Shown piece by piece: positions 1-11,744 of a DNA stretch of 64,000 nucleotides. Each line of letters begins with the position of its first letter. Position 1 is the stretch's first letter. The notes beneath the pieces were generated by a model. The model worked only from the letters and a program-made list of their open reading frames with translations. It was not told where the DNA came from and did no database searches. Origin of the DNA: Welwitschia mirabilis (Eukaryota > Gnetophyta > Gnetopsida > Welwitschiales); NCBI GenBank assembly GCA_051453625.1, contig JBOZIK010000001.1:110363735-110427734 (forward strand), in the 5' to 3' direction. The position numbers and the translations under genes were made by a program.

Positions 1-1896
1 AACATTAAGAAATAGATCAAATGGCTAGCAATACATAAAAATGATAGGCTATAAAGAAAATAAGGTATCAACAAATAGTACATGGTGCATGACACCTTGG
101 ATAACTAGGAAATATGAAATCATTATTAAGGAGGAATAAAATCCTCCATGGAAAATGGAAAGTGATTATCACCTCTTGTGCTTGAAATGAATGGCTTTAC
201 ATCACTTAGAATCATCTATATTCTGGTAGTATTATGAGGAACCCTTATAGTGCTAATCTTAATCAAAGAAAAGCCTACCACAGAATCTTTCTCAGTAATG
301 AAGTATGGCTTCTTATAAAGCTTTATATGAAGCTTACTATAAGCCATCAAAATCCTCAAGAGATGCTTCTTGGAGAGCTTATTTCTATGATATATAACAT
401 TTAGATTATTAATAGTGATGTTCAAATGATCTACACAATTCTAGATCATCTTTGTGCTCTTTGTTAAATGAGTAGAGAAAGCATCCTAACTTTCCTTCTA
501 AAGCATCAATCCAAATCTCTTATCTGAAATGTGCATGTTCTTTGCTTTCTTTTCTAGCATTCAAAGGAAATCACTCATGGATTTCCATTCCTAGATCCCA
601 TGCCAAATCATACAATATAAAGATTTCATCATATCAATTAAGTTATAGAAATATCAAAGTGGGGCAGGTCATTTACACTATAAAGGACAATGAAAGATAA
701 AGTAAGTAAACTAGCTACACTCAAAGTCCTGCAGGAAATCTATTACCTTGAAATGATGATGAGAATAAACATCATCCAAGTGGAATAGATGAACAACCTA
801 TGTATGTAGTAAGCTAGAAAGAATTTGGTACTCTTCCAAGTGATCCATAAGATTCTTAATCTTTGGATAGAGGATCTCTACCACTAATAATATCTATTCA
901 GTTTAGTATGATATCTAACCTTGCTTATTAAAAATGATTTATGGAGCTATAAGTAGACATTAAGGAGGTTCTAGAAACTTTTAGTAACTAGCAAACTCTA
1001 ACTTTTAGGGTAAATATAGGGGGGTAGAATATGACATATTTCTCTAATCCATTAATTCATTTAGGACCTCTTCCCCTTAGAAATTAGAAGGGAATAGTAA
1101 ATCTATGAAAAGTCTATTAGAATTAATAGAAGAAAAAGAATCACTTACTATTATATAATCTTTCCTTAGCTAGCAAACTGAAAGCTTCTATGAAGGCTAT
1201 GGGATAAACTCAAGATCATCCTTCATCAAATTTTAGGTTGTGGAATCTGAAATAAAAGAAAATAAAATTTTAAGTAAAATATCATGCTAAGTAAATACAA
1301 CAAAGAAGGAAGATGAACACAAAGGGGAACCAAAATAATACCCCATGGGACTAGTATAACTAAGAAAAATGAAGAGAAGGGTTCTTCCTCTTCTAATTTC
1401 TCATATAATAGGTAATTAATAAGATTCTTCTCATGTTTATGATAGGAAGATTCATGTGAATTCAAAGCCTTACTAATCTGTAAATATCAAAAAGCATAAA
1501 AAGAGTCATTAAAAATACACTTTTTGTCCAAACCCCTTAAACAAGGATCCGTACTTCAAATAGAATAGAAAAAGTACCCTAGGATATCTCTCTAGAGTCA
1601 TAGTCCTTAAAACCTTCACCCTTCATATATGAAGAAGAATGAGAGTAAAGTAAGAAACCCATGGAAGAAAAGTATAAGCTACCTAGATGTGTGGAAGAAA
1701 GGTATAATTCAATTAATATATGCACATAAAAACACTTATTACTATTTCTATTACACTTCATGCAAGTCAATTGGAAAAAAGTGGATGTATAGATAATGCG
1801 ATCCAATTTAATGAAACTCCACTAAATAAAAATGAAAATAAATAAATGATGTAACTAGGCATCTCATTAATTTGATCATTGAGGAAGGAACTGCAT
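1..1896. other. Unassigned AT-rich DNA left of element G1
   Basis: No recognised protein motif was found on either strand. Short open frames exist on the minus strand at 216-425, 1226-1465 and 1579-1806, but none shows a family motif, and short frames are expected by chance. A small perfect inverted repeat, GGAGGA and TCCTCC with a 6-base loop, lies at 131-148. No CG dinucleotide occurs before position 1,550. It may be an older transposon remnant, but nothing here shows which. Confidence 0.4.
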
Positions 1897-3118
1897 TGTA
1901 GTGTATATTTATACAATTATTACATTCTTAAGAAAATCCCATTAATCACAAATATTTGCACAACACACATACTAGTATAGATGGGAATTAACTTGAATGT
2001 CATAATTCATCAAAAGACCTAGGCTTGAAGTTAGAGAATTGATTTAAGCAAAGTATTTTTGTATTTTCTATTTAAATTTAAATGAAATAAATAATGTAAG
2101 TAAACAATGCAAAGTAAATACACTAATGCCATGCAAATAAAACTTATTCTAAATGCAATATCTATCTGACTATCAAATCTTCCTATTACAAAGATTAGCC
2201 TTGCATAATCTAGATTGATTAAGAAAACTGTCACTAATCCTAACGAATCTAAGCTATCAAGTATGTCAAATAGAATATGGAAAACATGTAATCATTAAGA
2301 TATGAAATACAATTCAAAATATAAACTAATGATTTCAACCTTAACAAAGGTTACCCTTGATGATCTATATCAACTATGAAGCTATCACAGAATTATAACC
2401 AATATAAATCATAACGGTAATGCACATAGATAAAACTAACAGAAACTTTTTATTACTATTGAATCAACATCTTGTTACAAGGCAGCAATACCTTATTGAA
2501 GGATACATAGCCCAACACTAAGGAAAATCCCTCTCTACAATAATGGATAAACCCCTTTGATCTACTATCATGAGATTTTTAAGTATCAAAGAAGATGAAC
2601 TTGGGGTAATGATGAAGGTAGTATTTATTTACAATAATAAACTCTAAAAATAGCAAATCTAATAAGTACAACAAAAATCCTAATGGCACATAGAAGGTGC
2701 ATAACACATTAAACAAGTATGATGAAGTTTGATGCATTGACTAATTTTAGGTATCATCTTGATGATTGTTTATATAATAGTGGAGATAATACCATGTCAA
2801 GAGAAGTTTTGTATTTATCTTTTATGATTAATGCAATCAGCATCCTTGTCGACATATAGTTCATGTTATCATATTATTGTTTAAATGATAAATAAAGATG
2901 ATAGTATTTTTAAAGCTCTTTCATCAAGTTAAATTGGTCTTGTAGATCATTAGTTTCTCCTAAAAATGTAAAGTATCAAAAATCATCTAGTGGTTGAGCT
3001 TTTTTTTAATATTTTATTTGATCCTTAATAATCATTGTTTTCTACTTAAATCTATCTAAATGTCCTATAAAACTATTCAAAATACCCCATCAAAAACATA
3101 CAATTGAGTTTCACAACA
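1897..3118 (-). repeat. 3' LTR of G1
   Basis: In plus orientation it begins TGTAGTGTATATTTATAC and ends TTTCACAACA. It aligns along its length with the LTR at 9,671-10,918; both share the words 'catactagtatag/catactattatag', 'cttgaagttaga' and 'aataccccatcaaa'. The length is about 1.22 kb. The polypurine tract lies directly on its high-coordinate side, which marks it as the 3' LTR of a minus-strand element. Confidence 0.8.
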
Positions 3119-3135
3119 TAGCCTTCTACTTAGCC
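3119..3135 (-). promoter_or_regulatory. Polypurine tract of G1
   Basis: On the minus strand the sequence reads GGCTAAGTAGAAGGCTA directly before the LTR start TGTTGTGAAA. The same position holds AAGTAAGGGACTA, AAGTGAGGGGCTA and AAGTGTGGGGCTA in the other copies (28.5, 39.1 and 62.9 kb). This is the expected site of plus-strand priming. The G1 copy is the most eroded. Confidence 0.65.
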
Positions 3136-5092
3136 TTATTCGTCTCTGATAAAGTAGGTGAACAACTATGATTGCAAGACTAATTGACTAAGATAAATGT
3201 TAACTAAGGAAATTAAATTAAATTCAAAAATCTTAGTATGTATAATCAAATCTTAAGATTTAATAAACTAAAAGTCTTACCTTGGTAGATATTATCATAT
3301 AATATGTCTTTTAGATGGTAATGGAGATGATGGACTCTTAAAAATCTATTTGTAAATCAAATTCTTATAAGTATGTTCATTAGAAAACAGGATAAAAAAT
3401 ATTTACTAGTACATTGCACTCCCCCTCGCACCCATTTGAAACATTTAGCAGATCTAAGAAATAGAAATTAAATGTTATAATAACAAAGTTAGCATAATAT
3501 ATTATCATAATAACTTAGATAAATGATGTGCATGTATAAGTAGAAAAACATAATAACTCAAAAATGATGTTCATAAATCAAATGTTACATTTTTAAGCAT
3601 AACCTATGAAAGTAAATACATCAGAAATAAATAATCATAACATTATTTCCCTTATTTGGTCTCTTGAGTTACTTTTACTATAAGTATTCTATTATTAGGT
3701 ATATGATTTTTAATAAATAATATCTATAATGTATCTCATTCAAATAATAGGTGATCATCATCAGATTCATACATTATATATATGCATCATGAAAATGTAA
3801 AAATGATCCTGAAAATTTAAATTTTTTGCTTAAAATATCTTAAAATATATATTATATTCCTCTTTCCCTCCCCTCTCTTCCCTAAATAGATAAATTAATA
3901 CATCCTATATTACATTAACAAAAGAAGGAAAAAGATTAATATGTAGGTTATATCTAAATAAATAAAATAGGTGGCCTTTGAAGTAGTGTTTTGTGAATGA
4001 AAAGAAGTCAGAAAATAGTTAGAAAAAGCTAAAACAGAAAAATGATATCCTTAAACAAATATTAGTACATCATCCTATCTAATCATCTAGATGACAAGGT
4101 GGACGGTAGGTCTTTCAAAAAAATTAGAAAAAATGAAAGTATTACTAGAATAAGTTAAGCTCAAATGGTATTGTAAAGGTTATATAAAGTTATTAGAAAG
4201 TCTAAAAGATGGGAAATGAGAGATTGTGATGAGTTAGGCATGATAAAGAAGGTGAAAGCACCAAGGTAAGGAATATTATAAAATATACCATGAACTCACA
4301 ATCATTGGATGCCCCAAAACTGAAAAAGTAAATTTAAAAAGAAAATATGAAAAATAATCATCATAAACTAAACAAACATTATTTACTAAAAGAAAATCAA
4401 ACTCTATGAAGAAAAACTATGAGTAAACCATAAAACTCAATATGAAATCTACTAAATGAACAATTACTATGTACTAATAATGAAAAAGTATGAAAATGAT
4501 TTCAAAATCCCAAAGAACATAACTAAGAAAAACAAAATGGAAACAGATAGCTAAGAACATGAATAAGATTATGTGCCTACCCTAAATCACAACCTAGCAA
4601 ATCCCCATGGAAGAAATCATAAAATCACCTAATTAATAATGCATTATATAATGCAAAAACTTTATAAAGTACCACTCATATAAGTAATGATTATTAATTA
4701 TACCCACTAACTAATGTTTTCAAATAATGAATGACAAAATAAAAAGTTGTTGAAAAATGGGCTTACCTACTTACATCCTAAAACACATTAGAATCCTCAA
4801 AAGTGAAATAATCATGTTGGAATACTATAAGCTTAATGAATCTATAAAATAAGCAATATCTCTAATGACACTAAGAACATCATTGATTCCATAGCCTCAA
4901 AAATGATAATTATCTTTTCAAGATGAGGGGAGTGCCACCACAATCAGAGAAGTAAGGACCTGTGAAGCATAGTCAAATGACCCCCTAGTGGAGTTCCCAT
5001 AGCTAATAATAACTCTTAGGAAACTTTACCCTCGTGTGGTAGGTCATCATAGTTATCATGTATTTAGCACAAATACGATAGACCATGATCAT
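3136..5092 (-). other. 3' region of G1, between pol and the polypurine tract
   Basis: No coding motif was recognised; stops are dense in all frames. Athila elements may carry an env-like ORF here, but I cannot identify one. A block at about 4,880-5,010 (around 'gaagcatagtcaaatgaccccctag') recurs at 40,350-40,450 and 63,890-64,000, so it is a conserved non-coding part of the family. A copy of the recurring CATCTAGATGA motif lies near 4,085. Confidence 0.55.
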
Positions 5093-5155
5093 CATATATA
5101 TATATATATATATATTTTCCTCTCTCTCTTTTCTTTTTTCCTTTTTCTTATAAAA
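5093..5155. repeat. (TA)n microsatellite and pyrimidine-rich tract inside G1
   Basis: An uninterrupted TA run of about 23 bases is followed by a long T/C tract of the type tttcctctctctcttttc. On the coding (minus) strand this is a polypurine tract. The equivalent place in G2 (30,931-30,990) and G4 (40,566-40,610) also holds a T/C tract, so its position is conserved in the family. Confidence 0.75.
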
Positions 5156-5559
5156 TAAATTTCACGTAACCACATACTTTTAAATATGAAGGTAAATAAA
5201 CAAGATAAAAAATAAGAAATAACATTCCTAAACAACTAAAGACTCCTACCATTAAGAGAGAACATAAAAAACCAAAGCATATTTGTTTAAAATAAAGTTC
5301 ATAGATATTTAAATGTCTTAATATTAGATGAATCCAATCTTATTGTTTTGAAATTATTAAGTAAAAATCACTAGTCATGGTAAATTCATAAAAATAAATA
5401 TTAGTTAAGTTTCAAAGATGTTTAAGTGATAGCATGACATTCACCAAAAGCATCGGCTGAGAAACAATTTAGATAATGGTAAAAGGACTTTTAAAATAAT
5501 TGCTTTTATTATATTCAAGGTTTGGTAACTCAAGGAGCTTTAACCCTTATCCATTTTTT
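5156..5559 (-). other. Conserved non-coding stretch of G1 downstream of pol
   Basis: The stretch aligns with 31,085-31,430 and 40,690-41,030 through words such as 'gatgaatcc/gatgaatct aatctta' and the 'agtgatagcatgac' block. It has no open frame. It is the transition from the integrase end to the 3' region in this family. Confidence 0.55.
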
Positions 5560-5670
5560 TGAATTTATCTAGTATTCAACTCAGAAATCTTAATTTGGAT
5601 ACTAGAATGTATGTTCTTCAAAAGATAAGGACCTAAATATCTATAAGTTAACTTACTTCGTAAAAATAAA
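5560..5670 (-). pseudogene. Integrase C-terminal remnant of G1
   Basis: On the minus strand the frame reads YLGPYLLKNIHSS followed by IQIKISELNTR. This fits the GPF-x-V-x-V plus VEI-x-D-x-x-T pattern that closes plant gypsy integrases and aligns with the same segment in G2 and G4. The integrase zinc finger and catalytic core that should lie upstream (at higher coordinates) are absent; the family match breaks off at about 5,670. A stop follows the remnant. Identification rests on a short motif supported by two sister copies. Confidence 0.6.
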
Positions 5671-6013
5671 AATAAAAAGCAAGGATAAAAATATAACAAT
5701 TATAAAATCAAAAGGAAATTCCAAAGAAAACTAAAAACAAGTTTTATTTAAATCTTAAATTCTATTCCACATTTTATTAAAAATAAAGGGAAAAAAATGT
5801 TTATTTTTCTAAGGCTATGGTCCTAGGATGATGTACTTTCTTGGAAAAATAAGGAACAAATCAAAAAGAGACCAATTAATAGAACATAAAAGTTACACAT
5901 GCATGACAAGGTAACATTTAAACTCCATAAAATTTATTTGAAATATGAGAGAAAAAGAGTTTAGATCATTGATGAAATAATAATTTCTTATCAAATGCAT
6001 TGCATAAATAATT

Positions 6014-6270
6014 TTAATTTTTGATTTCATTTAAAGATTGATATTCAGGATTCAAAATATTAATGATATTATTAGGCATCATAAAATTTGAAGAGAGCTT
6101 CTTAAAATGAATGATGAATATAGGTATGGTATACTTAAAGAGATTTTTAAGTATTACTTCTAAGTATGAATTATTAAAAAGATAAGGTTTTCTAAAATTT
6201 AAAAGACTAAGATGTCCCAAGTTATACTTTTGAAAAGAGTTATCATTAGAGATATAAGCTAAAGTGGATT
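6014..6270 (-). other. Unidentified open frame in the deleted pol region of G1
   Basis: The minus-strand frame is open for about 85 codons, from a codon near 6,270 to the stop after 'EYQSLNEIKN', although neighbouring DNA is full of stops. The translation is rich in L, N, I, F and K, for example YNLGHLSLLNFRKPYL. I recognise no domain, signal peptide or transmembrane pattern. It lies where pol should be, so it may be inserted DNA or a strongly diverged segment. Chance openness in AT-rich DNA cannot be excluded. Confidence 0.25.
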
Positions 6271-6739
6271 TGGTAGAAAAGGAAAGAATTTTTCTTTGAA
6301 TATTTTTAAGAGAATGTGATGAAGAAGTATGGGAAGATTTTTAAATTGGATTGTTGTATTAGAAAGGATAGGTCTATTTTTTATTAAGTTTGATTGAACT
6401 TTTATAGGTTCTTCATTATTTATCCTTTTTTAATTATTTTTTAATCTTATTATGTTGAATAATTTTTGTAGTTTTTTTAATTAGTGACTATATCTTTCCT
6501 TTTTTCATTATTCTTATTTTTCTTTTATTTAATTTTTGATTTTTTAGACTATTGTCCAGGATTGTCATTTGTACAACTAGAGTGGATGATGAAGGTTATG
6601 ATAAAATAATTTAATTAAGTTCACATGTTAAAATCTTTTCCTATTAACATATTTCACTTCTTTATCCTTATAATTAGAACTATTTATTTTTGTTGAGTTA
6701 TTGTGCAAAATTAATTCTTATAGTGCTTTTAATCTCTCT

Positions 6740-7160
6740 TCAAATAGGTGATGTTATATAAACAAAGTTGATTTAGATCTTTTTTCTAAGTTTTCTTCCT
6801 CACTCATATCTTTTTCTGTAGCATCAAAAACTCTAATAATATACTTCTTATTATCTATGTAACATTCCATCAATCCAGTTTATGTGTCTATGATGCAATG
6901 AGTGGTTGAGCAAAAGGATTTTCCTAAAAGCAGTGGATAACTTCCATCATATTGTACTTTAATTATAATCATATCTATGAAGTATAAGGATTCTTATAAT
7001 TTAATGACTAAATTTTTAATAATTCCTATGGGTTTCCTGATTGATGTATTGACTAATTCTAAGGTGATTTTTGTAGGTTTAATTTTTTCTTCTAACCTAA
7101 GTCTTTTACATACGTGAAGAGGCATGATGTTTATACTTGATCTTATGTCAATTAAAGATT
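6740..7160 (-). pseudogene. Aspartic protease remnant of G1
   Basis: The motif LIDIRSSINIMPL lies at about 7,118-7,155 on the minus strand and corresponds to the retroviral-type L-I-D-x-G-A-S-V-N-I-M-P-L active-site loop of Athila protease. The catalytic Asp codon (7,147-7,149) is kept; the following Gly-Ala is Arg-Ser. A further conserved block, at the place of YPLLLGRV in G2, lies at about 6,900-6,960. Frameshifts and stops break the frame. The role in an intact element is polyprotein cleavage. It lies between gag and the deleted RT, as expected. Confidence 0.65.
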
Positions 7161-8940
7161 TTCTAATTTTCTTATTTTCTTTTAAACTAATACTTACTAT
7201 TACTACCTCAGGGTCTTTAAATTTAGAGGCTTTTTATATAACTAAGTTTGATATAAATTATCCAAGAAAGACTCTACTAGGGATAGTACATTTTTATTTT
7301 CTTCAAACTAGGTCTTTCTACAACTTAGCATACTTATGATTTTAGTACAAGAGTATTTGAAAGGATGAGTTGATATTAACATCTTGCATTAAGTCTTTTA
7401 AGTACTCATCAAAATTAGGATTTATATTTAGTTTATCAAGCCAAGTGGTAGCTTGTCTTTTACTTTTATTTTTCATAAAGGCATCATCTAAAGTTGAAGG
7501 AAAATTATATGTTTCCAATATTTGTACATCATTCTTTTTCTCATTTTATTTATCATCTTTGAAAGTTAAAGTCTCATGAATAGGTGGTGTTGTATCAACT
7601 ACTTTACAATCTCTTTTGACTTCATTTGGGTTTGGAAAAGTTGAGTTGCAAGAGATCCTTGTGGTCTTTGAATGGCTAACATTGTTTGTTGAAACATATT
7701 ATCTAAATTTTTAATGTTCATGTTATCCTTTTCTTATGTCTTGTTCATCTCTTTCATTATCTTCATAACTAGTTCACTCTAATTTTATTGAAAATTTAAG
7801 AATCTTAATTGAAAGTTTGAGCCACCTGATTGAAAGTTATTTGGTTGGAAGTTTAGATTATTTGGTTGAACGTTAAAGTTCTTGAACTTATTTTCAAAAG
7901 GTTTTTTATTTTATTAATTTTATTACCCACTTATTCCTTATTGATATTACATTTGATTTTAAAAATTAGAAGTCTTTTGGTTAAATGCATAAACTTCTTC
8001 AAATATTTTTTCTTTACATGTAGCTATAAGGGACATTCTTTTATTGTATGGAAGTTATCTTCACATGTATTACATGTTGAGATTATGTTCATTTTCTTTG
8101 TAACTTTGACATCTAGAATTATTTAAGTGTATTTTTTCAAAGAAATAGTGAAATCCTTAATCACATTAGTTGATTTATTTTATTCTTCCTCCTTATCATG
8201 TTTTACTTTTTTTAAGTTATTTATAAATTAACCTATAGTTTGATTATCTTTAAAAGTTGATTTAGTCTAAGTTTGACTAATTTCAATAAGATATTTCAAC
8301 AAAATCCATGTATTATATAAATCTAAGTCTATCAAGTTACCACCACAAAAAAAAAAATCTACAAGTTGTTCGATTTTTGTATTCAATCCACAATAAAAAT
8401 AATTTATTAATTATGGTTTAGAAAATTCATTAATAGGCTTAGAATAAGTAGCTATAATAAATATTTTATATGTTATGGCATAATCCTCATTATGTTGTTA
8501 AACGTTTATGACTTCTTTTCTTCATTTTCTTACTATGCTCTTACTCATGAATCTTTTGATAAAAGCTTCTTGTACTTGACTCTAAGTTTAAAATTTTATG
8601 AGGAATTGTTTTAAGCTAAATTTTTTTTCTACCTCTAAGTATAATAGGAAAGATAATCACATAAGTTCTATTACTAATTTATTTTTTTTCATTTTATAAA
8701 ATGATCACAAGTTATCCTATATTTATGTGATGTTAAAAAGAATATCCATTAGCTTCTCTTGAAATTGCTGGATAAGAATTTAAGTTTTTTAATTCTATGT
8801 CATAACTAGAAGGTAAGTCAAAAGCGGTTTGAATTTCACATTTTCTATTAGCAATTAAATCTTTAAGTATAGCATGTGTATTTGTATTTGAATTTACATT
8901 AGAAGATATTATCATGATTGGAGTATCAGATGACACTAGT
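7161..8940 (-). pseudogene. gag remnant of G1 with intact zinc knuckle
   Basis: Read on the minus strand from about 8,940 downwards. The amino-terminal stretch (8,733-8,936) is open and contains ILKDLIANRK and FDLPSS, which match HEIQ/FDLP blocks in the other gag copies. The knuckle at 8,033-8,074 reads CNTCEDNFHTIKECP, a complete C-x2-C-x4-H-x4-C. This is the only copy in the window with all four ligands. Many stops and frameshifts lie between these islands. Gag forms the particle and the knuckle binds the element RNA. Plus-strand open frames here (7,124-8,126) are antisense shadows. Confidence 0.7.
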
Positions 8941-9646
8941 TATTTTTGTTTTTTGATTATATTTAATTCAGATGAGAAAAATGATTTGCTTCTATACCAT
9001 TGCTTTCTTTTAAAAAATAAGATTTTGAAGCAATAAAAGATAAAAAATCATTTTATTCAATTCTTGAAATTCTTTGCATACCTGGTGTGTATGTATCTAG
9101 GGTATGCATACCCAAGTTAAGCTTGAAGTCAACTAGAACTTCTCTAATATTTTTCTTGATTCATCTTTTCTCCCACTAGTATTTTATCTTTTTACTCAAG
9201 TGTACCATGTCTTTACATGCTTAATAATGTATTTTCAATTATTGTCTCATTTGTTATCTAGATGTTACCTAGATGAGTACTTAATAAAAAATAAAAAACA
9301 AAGAAAAACTAAAACAAAACTAAAACAAAAAGCAATAGTCATCTTCATATTTCATCTAGATGACATAGGATATAATATCAATTTATTATGTGTTGGAAAA
9401 CCAAAAAGAAAAACTATTAAAAAATATTATAATAATCCTAATCTTATGTTATTTATTATCTGCTTATGTTACCTAGACAACATATAAGATGATAGGGTGT
9501 TATTTGCAAAATCAAAAAAATAGAAAACCATGAAAATAAAATCTATGATATTTATAGTAAAAATACAGTGCTACTATAAATAAATATCTAAGTCAAAATC
9601 CAAAGCACTTATCTAGGTAATGACAATCCTTGAACTACTTATGACC
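8941..9646 (-). other. 5' leader of G1 between primer site and gag
   Basis: No coding motif is present. The leader contains two variants of the recurring quasi-palindrome (near 9,255-9,275 and 9,352-9,365, 'catctagatga') and an A-rich stretch with 'aaaactaaaacaaaact' repeats at 9,300-9,330. Equivalent leaders occur at 37.56-38.01, 46.33-47.0 and 60.07-60.48 kb. Confidence 0.55.
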
Positions 9647-9664
9647 TTCCTAGCAATGGCCTCA
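9647..9664 (-). promoter_or_regulatory. tRNA-Asp primer binding site of G1
   Basis: On the minus strand the site reads TGAGGCCATTGCTAGGAA. The canonical plant tRNA-Asp site used by Athila is TGGCGCCGTTGCCGGGGA. Over the first 16 positions there are five differences: four transitions (G3A, G8A, C13T, G14A) and one transversion (C4G); G17A follows. It lies 6 bases from the LTR end at 9,671, where minus-strand DNA synthesis would begin. Confidence 0.75.
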
Positions 9665-9670
9665 AAATAT

Positions 9671-10918
9671 TGTAGTGTGTATTTATAGAATTATTATATT
9701 TTTAAAAAAATTCTATCGATCACAAATATTTGCACAATACACATACTATTATAGATAAGAGTTAACCTAAATATCATAATCCATTAAAGGCACTAGACTT
9801 GAAGTTAGACAATTCATTTAAGTGAAGTATTTTGTATGTTTTATTTAGGTTTAAATGAAAAGAACAATGTAAGAAAATAATGTAAAGTAAACACAATAAT
9901 GTAATGCAAATGAAACCTATTCTAAATGTAATATCTATCTAACTACCAAGCCTTCTTGACCTAAATATTGGCCATGCATAACCTAAATCAATTCAAAAAT
10001 CTATCACTAAATCTAACCAACCTAAGCTATCAAGTTTGTTAAACAAAATATAGAAAGAATGTAATGATTAAGCTATGAAATGCAAAATAAAATATAATGC
10101 AAAATTTAAACTAATGATTTCAACCTTATCAAAGGTTTTCCTTTATGATTTATATTAACTATAAAGTTGTCATGGAATTATAACTAACATAGACCATTAG
10201 GGAGATGTACATGAATAAAACTAGAAAAAACATTTTATTACTATTGAACCAACATGATATTATAATGTAGTAGCACCTTAATAGAGGATGCATAGCCCAA
10301 CACCAACAAATATCCCTCTCTGTAACGATGAATGAACCTCCTCCCATTTAATCTCTTTTCATGAGATTTTTTAGTACTAAAGAAGATGAACTTGGAGAAA
10401 GGGCAAAGATAATATTTAATTATAATAACATACTCTAAAAATAGAAAATCTAATAGATGCAAGAGAAACCTTAACTATGCATGGAAGGCAGATAAGGCAT
10501 TGCATAAGTTTGGTACATTGACTAATTTTAGGTGTTATTATGATGGTCATTTAGATGATGGTGGGGATAATGTCATATTAAGAGAAGTTTCATATTTAGC
10601 TTTTATTATTGATACAGTTAGCATCCTTATCAACATACACTTAATCTCATTCATATTACCATCTCAATGATGAAGTAGATAATATTAGTTTTGAAGCTCT
10701 TTTATCAAATTAAATTGGCCTTATACATCATTAGTTCCTCCTTAAAATGTAAAGTATTAAACATCTTCCAAAATTCCTTCAAATGTGCTAGTGATTATGC
10801 ATTTTCATGATTTTCTCTTTGACTCTTAATAATTATCATTTTCTACTAAACTTGTCTAAATGTTTTGTAAAACTTTTTAGAATACCCCATCAAAGACATA
10901 TAATTTGGCATTACAACA
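9671..10918 (-). repeat. 5' LTR of G1
   Basis: In plus orientation it starts TGTAGTGTGTATTTATAG and ends GCATTACAACA, about 1.25 kb. It aligns with 1,897-3,118. The primer site on the low-coordinate side shows it is the 5' LTR of a minus-strand element. The flank beyond 10,918 (ccccgctataatt) is not the family polypurine region, so this LTR is the outer boundary of G1. Confidence 0.8.
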
Positions 10919-11744
10919 CCCCGCTATAATTAGTTCACAAAAACCCTCAAAATAAGGGGTAGTGAAATTGGTTGTGGATACCCATGGCAATGTTTATCCA
11001 CCTCCTACATGCATACAAAGTTATTTAGATGATTGGCCATGACATAATAAAAGTCCTTATTAGAATAAAAGAATATTAGGAGGAATGTAGCTATCTTGAC
11101 TTAACCCAAACACCAACCTTATTTTCTCTTTTAAAATCTAAATAGGATCATGAAGATGATGAGTCGTGGTAGCTATACAAGAATTAAAGAAAAGATAGAG
11201 AGAATCAAGAATGAAGAAAGTAGTCGAATGGTGAATACAAAAGGAAGGAAAACCAAGAAATCTTAGAAGTTAAAGGGCAAGATCTAAGAAAACTCTACTT
11301 CATAATTCATTATTATATTTTCAATGTACTAGATCTAACAGTGGTATAATTCTAAGAAATGACAGGATAGAGTCTCTAAGCCATACCCTAAAATGTGGGT
11401 GCTACAAAGTAAAAGTGTTGAAGAAGAGCTCATATTTATAAGTAACAAAGGCTATAAAGAACCTACATAAAATGTGTAAAATGAATGACTAAAAAACAAA
11501 AATAAATACCACATGAAAGAGTGATATTAAAAAGAAGAAGAAGAAAAGCTACCAATTGATTAGAAAACATAAGAAAAATGAGGTAAACATTAGGGGTCTA
11601 TAGGGTATTTATAGAAGTGGACTCAGGGTTAACTAACCACAAGAGTAAAGTTAATTAAAGTTAAAAGGACTAGTTAACTCAAGGTTAAAGAAAGAAAATT
11701 GTAGTTAAATGATAGTATTGGGTCTCATGATGAAATTACAATCC
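10919..11744. other. Unassigned DNA right of G1
   Basis: No protein motif was found. The piece near 11,380-11,405, read on the minus strand, starts TGTAGCACCCACATTTTAGG, and 11,342-11,356 reads TGGTATAATTCTAAG on the plus strand. Both are faintly like LTR starts or methionine primer sites of plant gypsy elements but contradict each other in orientation. I do not call an LTR. Confidence 0.35.

Larger units (their letters stand above)
1897..10918 (-). mobile_element. Athila-like Ty3/gypsy retrotransposon G1, pol mostly deleted
   Basis: A complete outline is visible on the minus strand: 5' LTR (9,671-10,918), tRNA-Asp primer site, gag, protease, a short integrase C-terminal remnant, a long 3' region, polypurine tract and 3' LTR (1,897-3,118). 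Reverse transcriptase, RNase H and the integrase core, present in G4, are missing between about 5,670 and 6,740, so the copy is non-autonomous. Its sequence resembles G2 more than G4 in gag. The 5 bases outside the two LTRs (tgcat and ccccg) do not match, so I see no target-site duplication. Assignment to Athila rests on the primer site and on integrase and RT motifs of the sister copies. Confidence 0.8.

Noticed and set aside
1874-1892. Primer site next to the left G1 LTR
   Set aside because: The sequence ttgatcattgaggaagga needs gaps to fit the tRNA-Asp site and would lie on the wrong strand for the LTR.
7124-8126. Three plus-strand open frames of 69-86 codons
   Set aside because: They are antisense to the gag-protease remnant of G1, whose minus-strand motifs (zinc knuckle, protease loop) are clear.
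11342-11405. Methionine-type primer site or TGTAGCACCC LTR start
   Set aside because: The two readings imply opposite orientations, match only partly, and no LTR partner was found.
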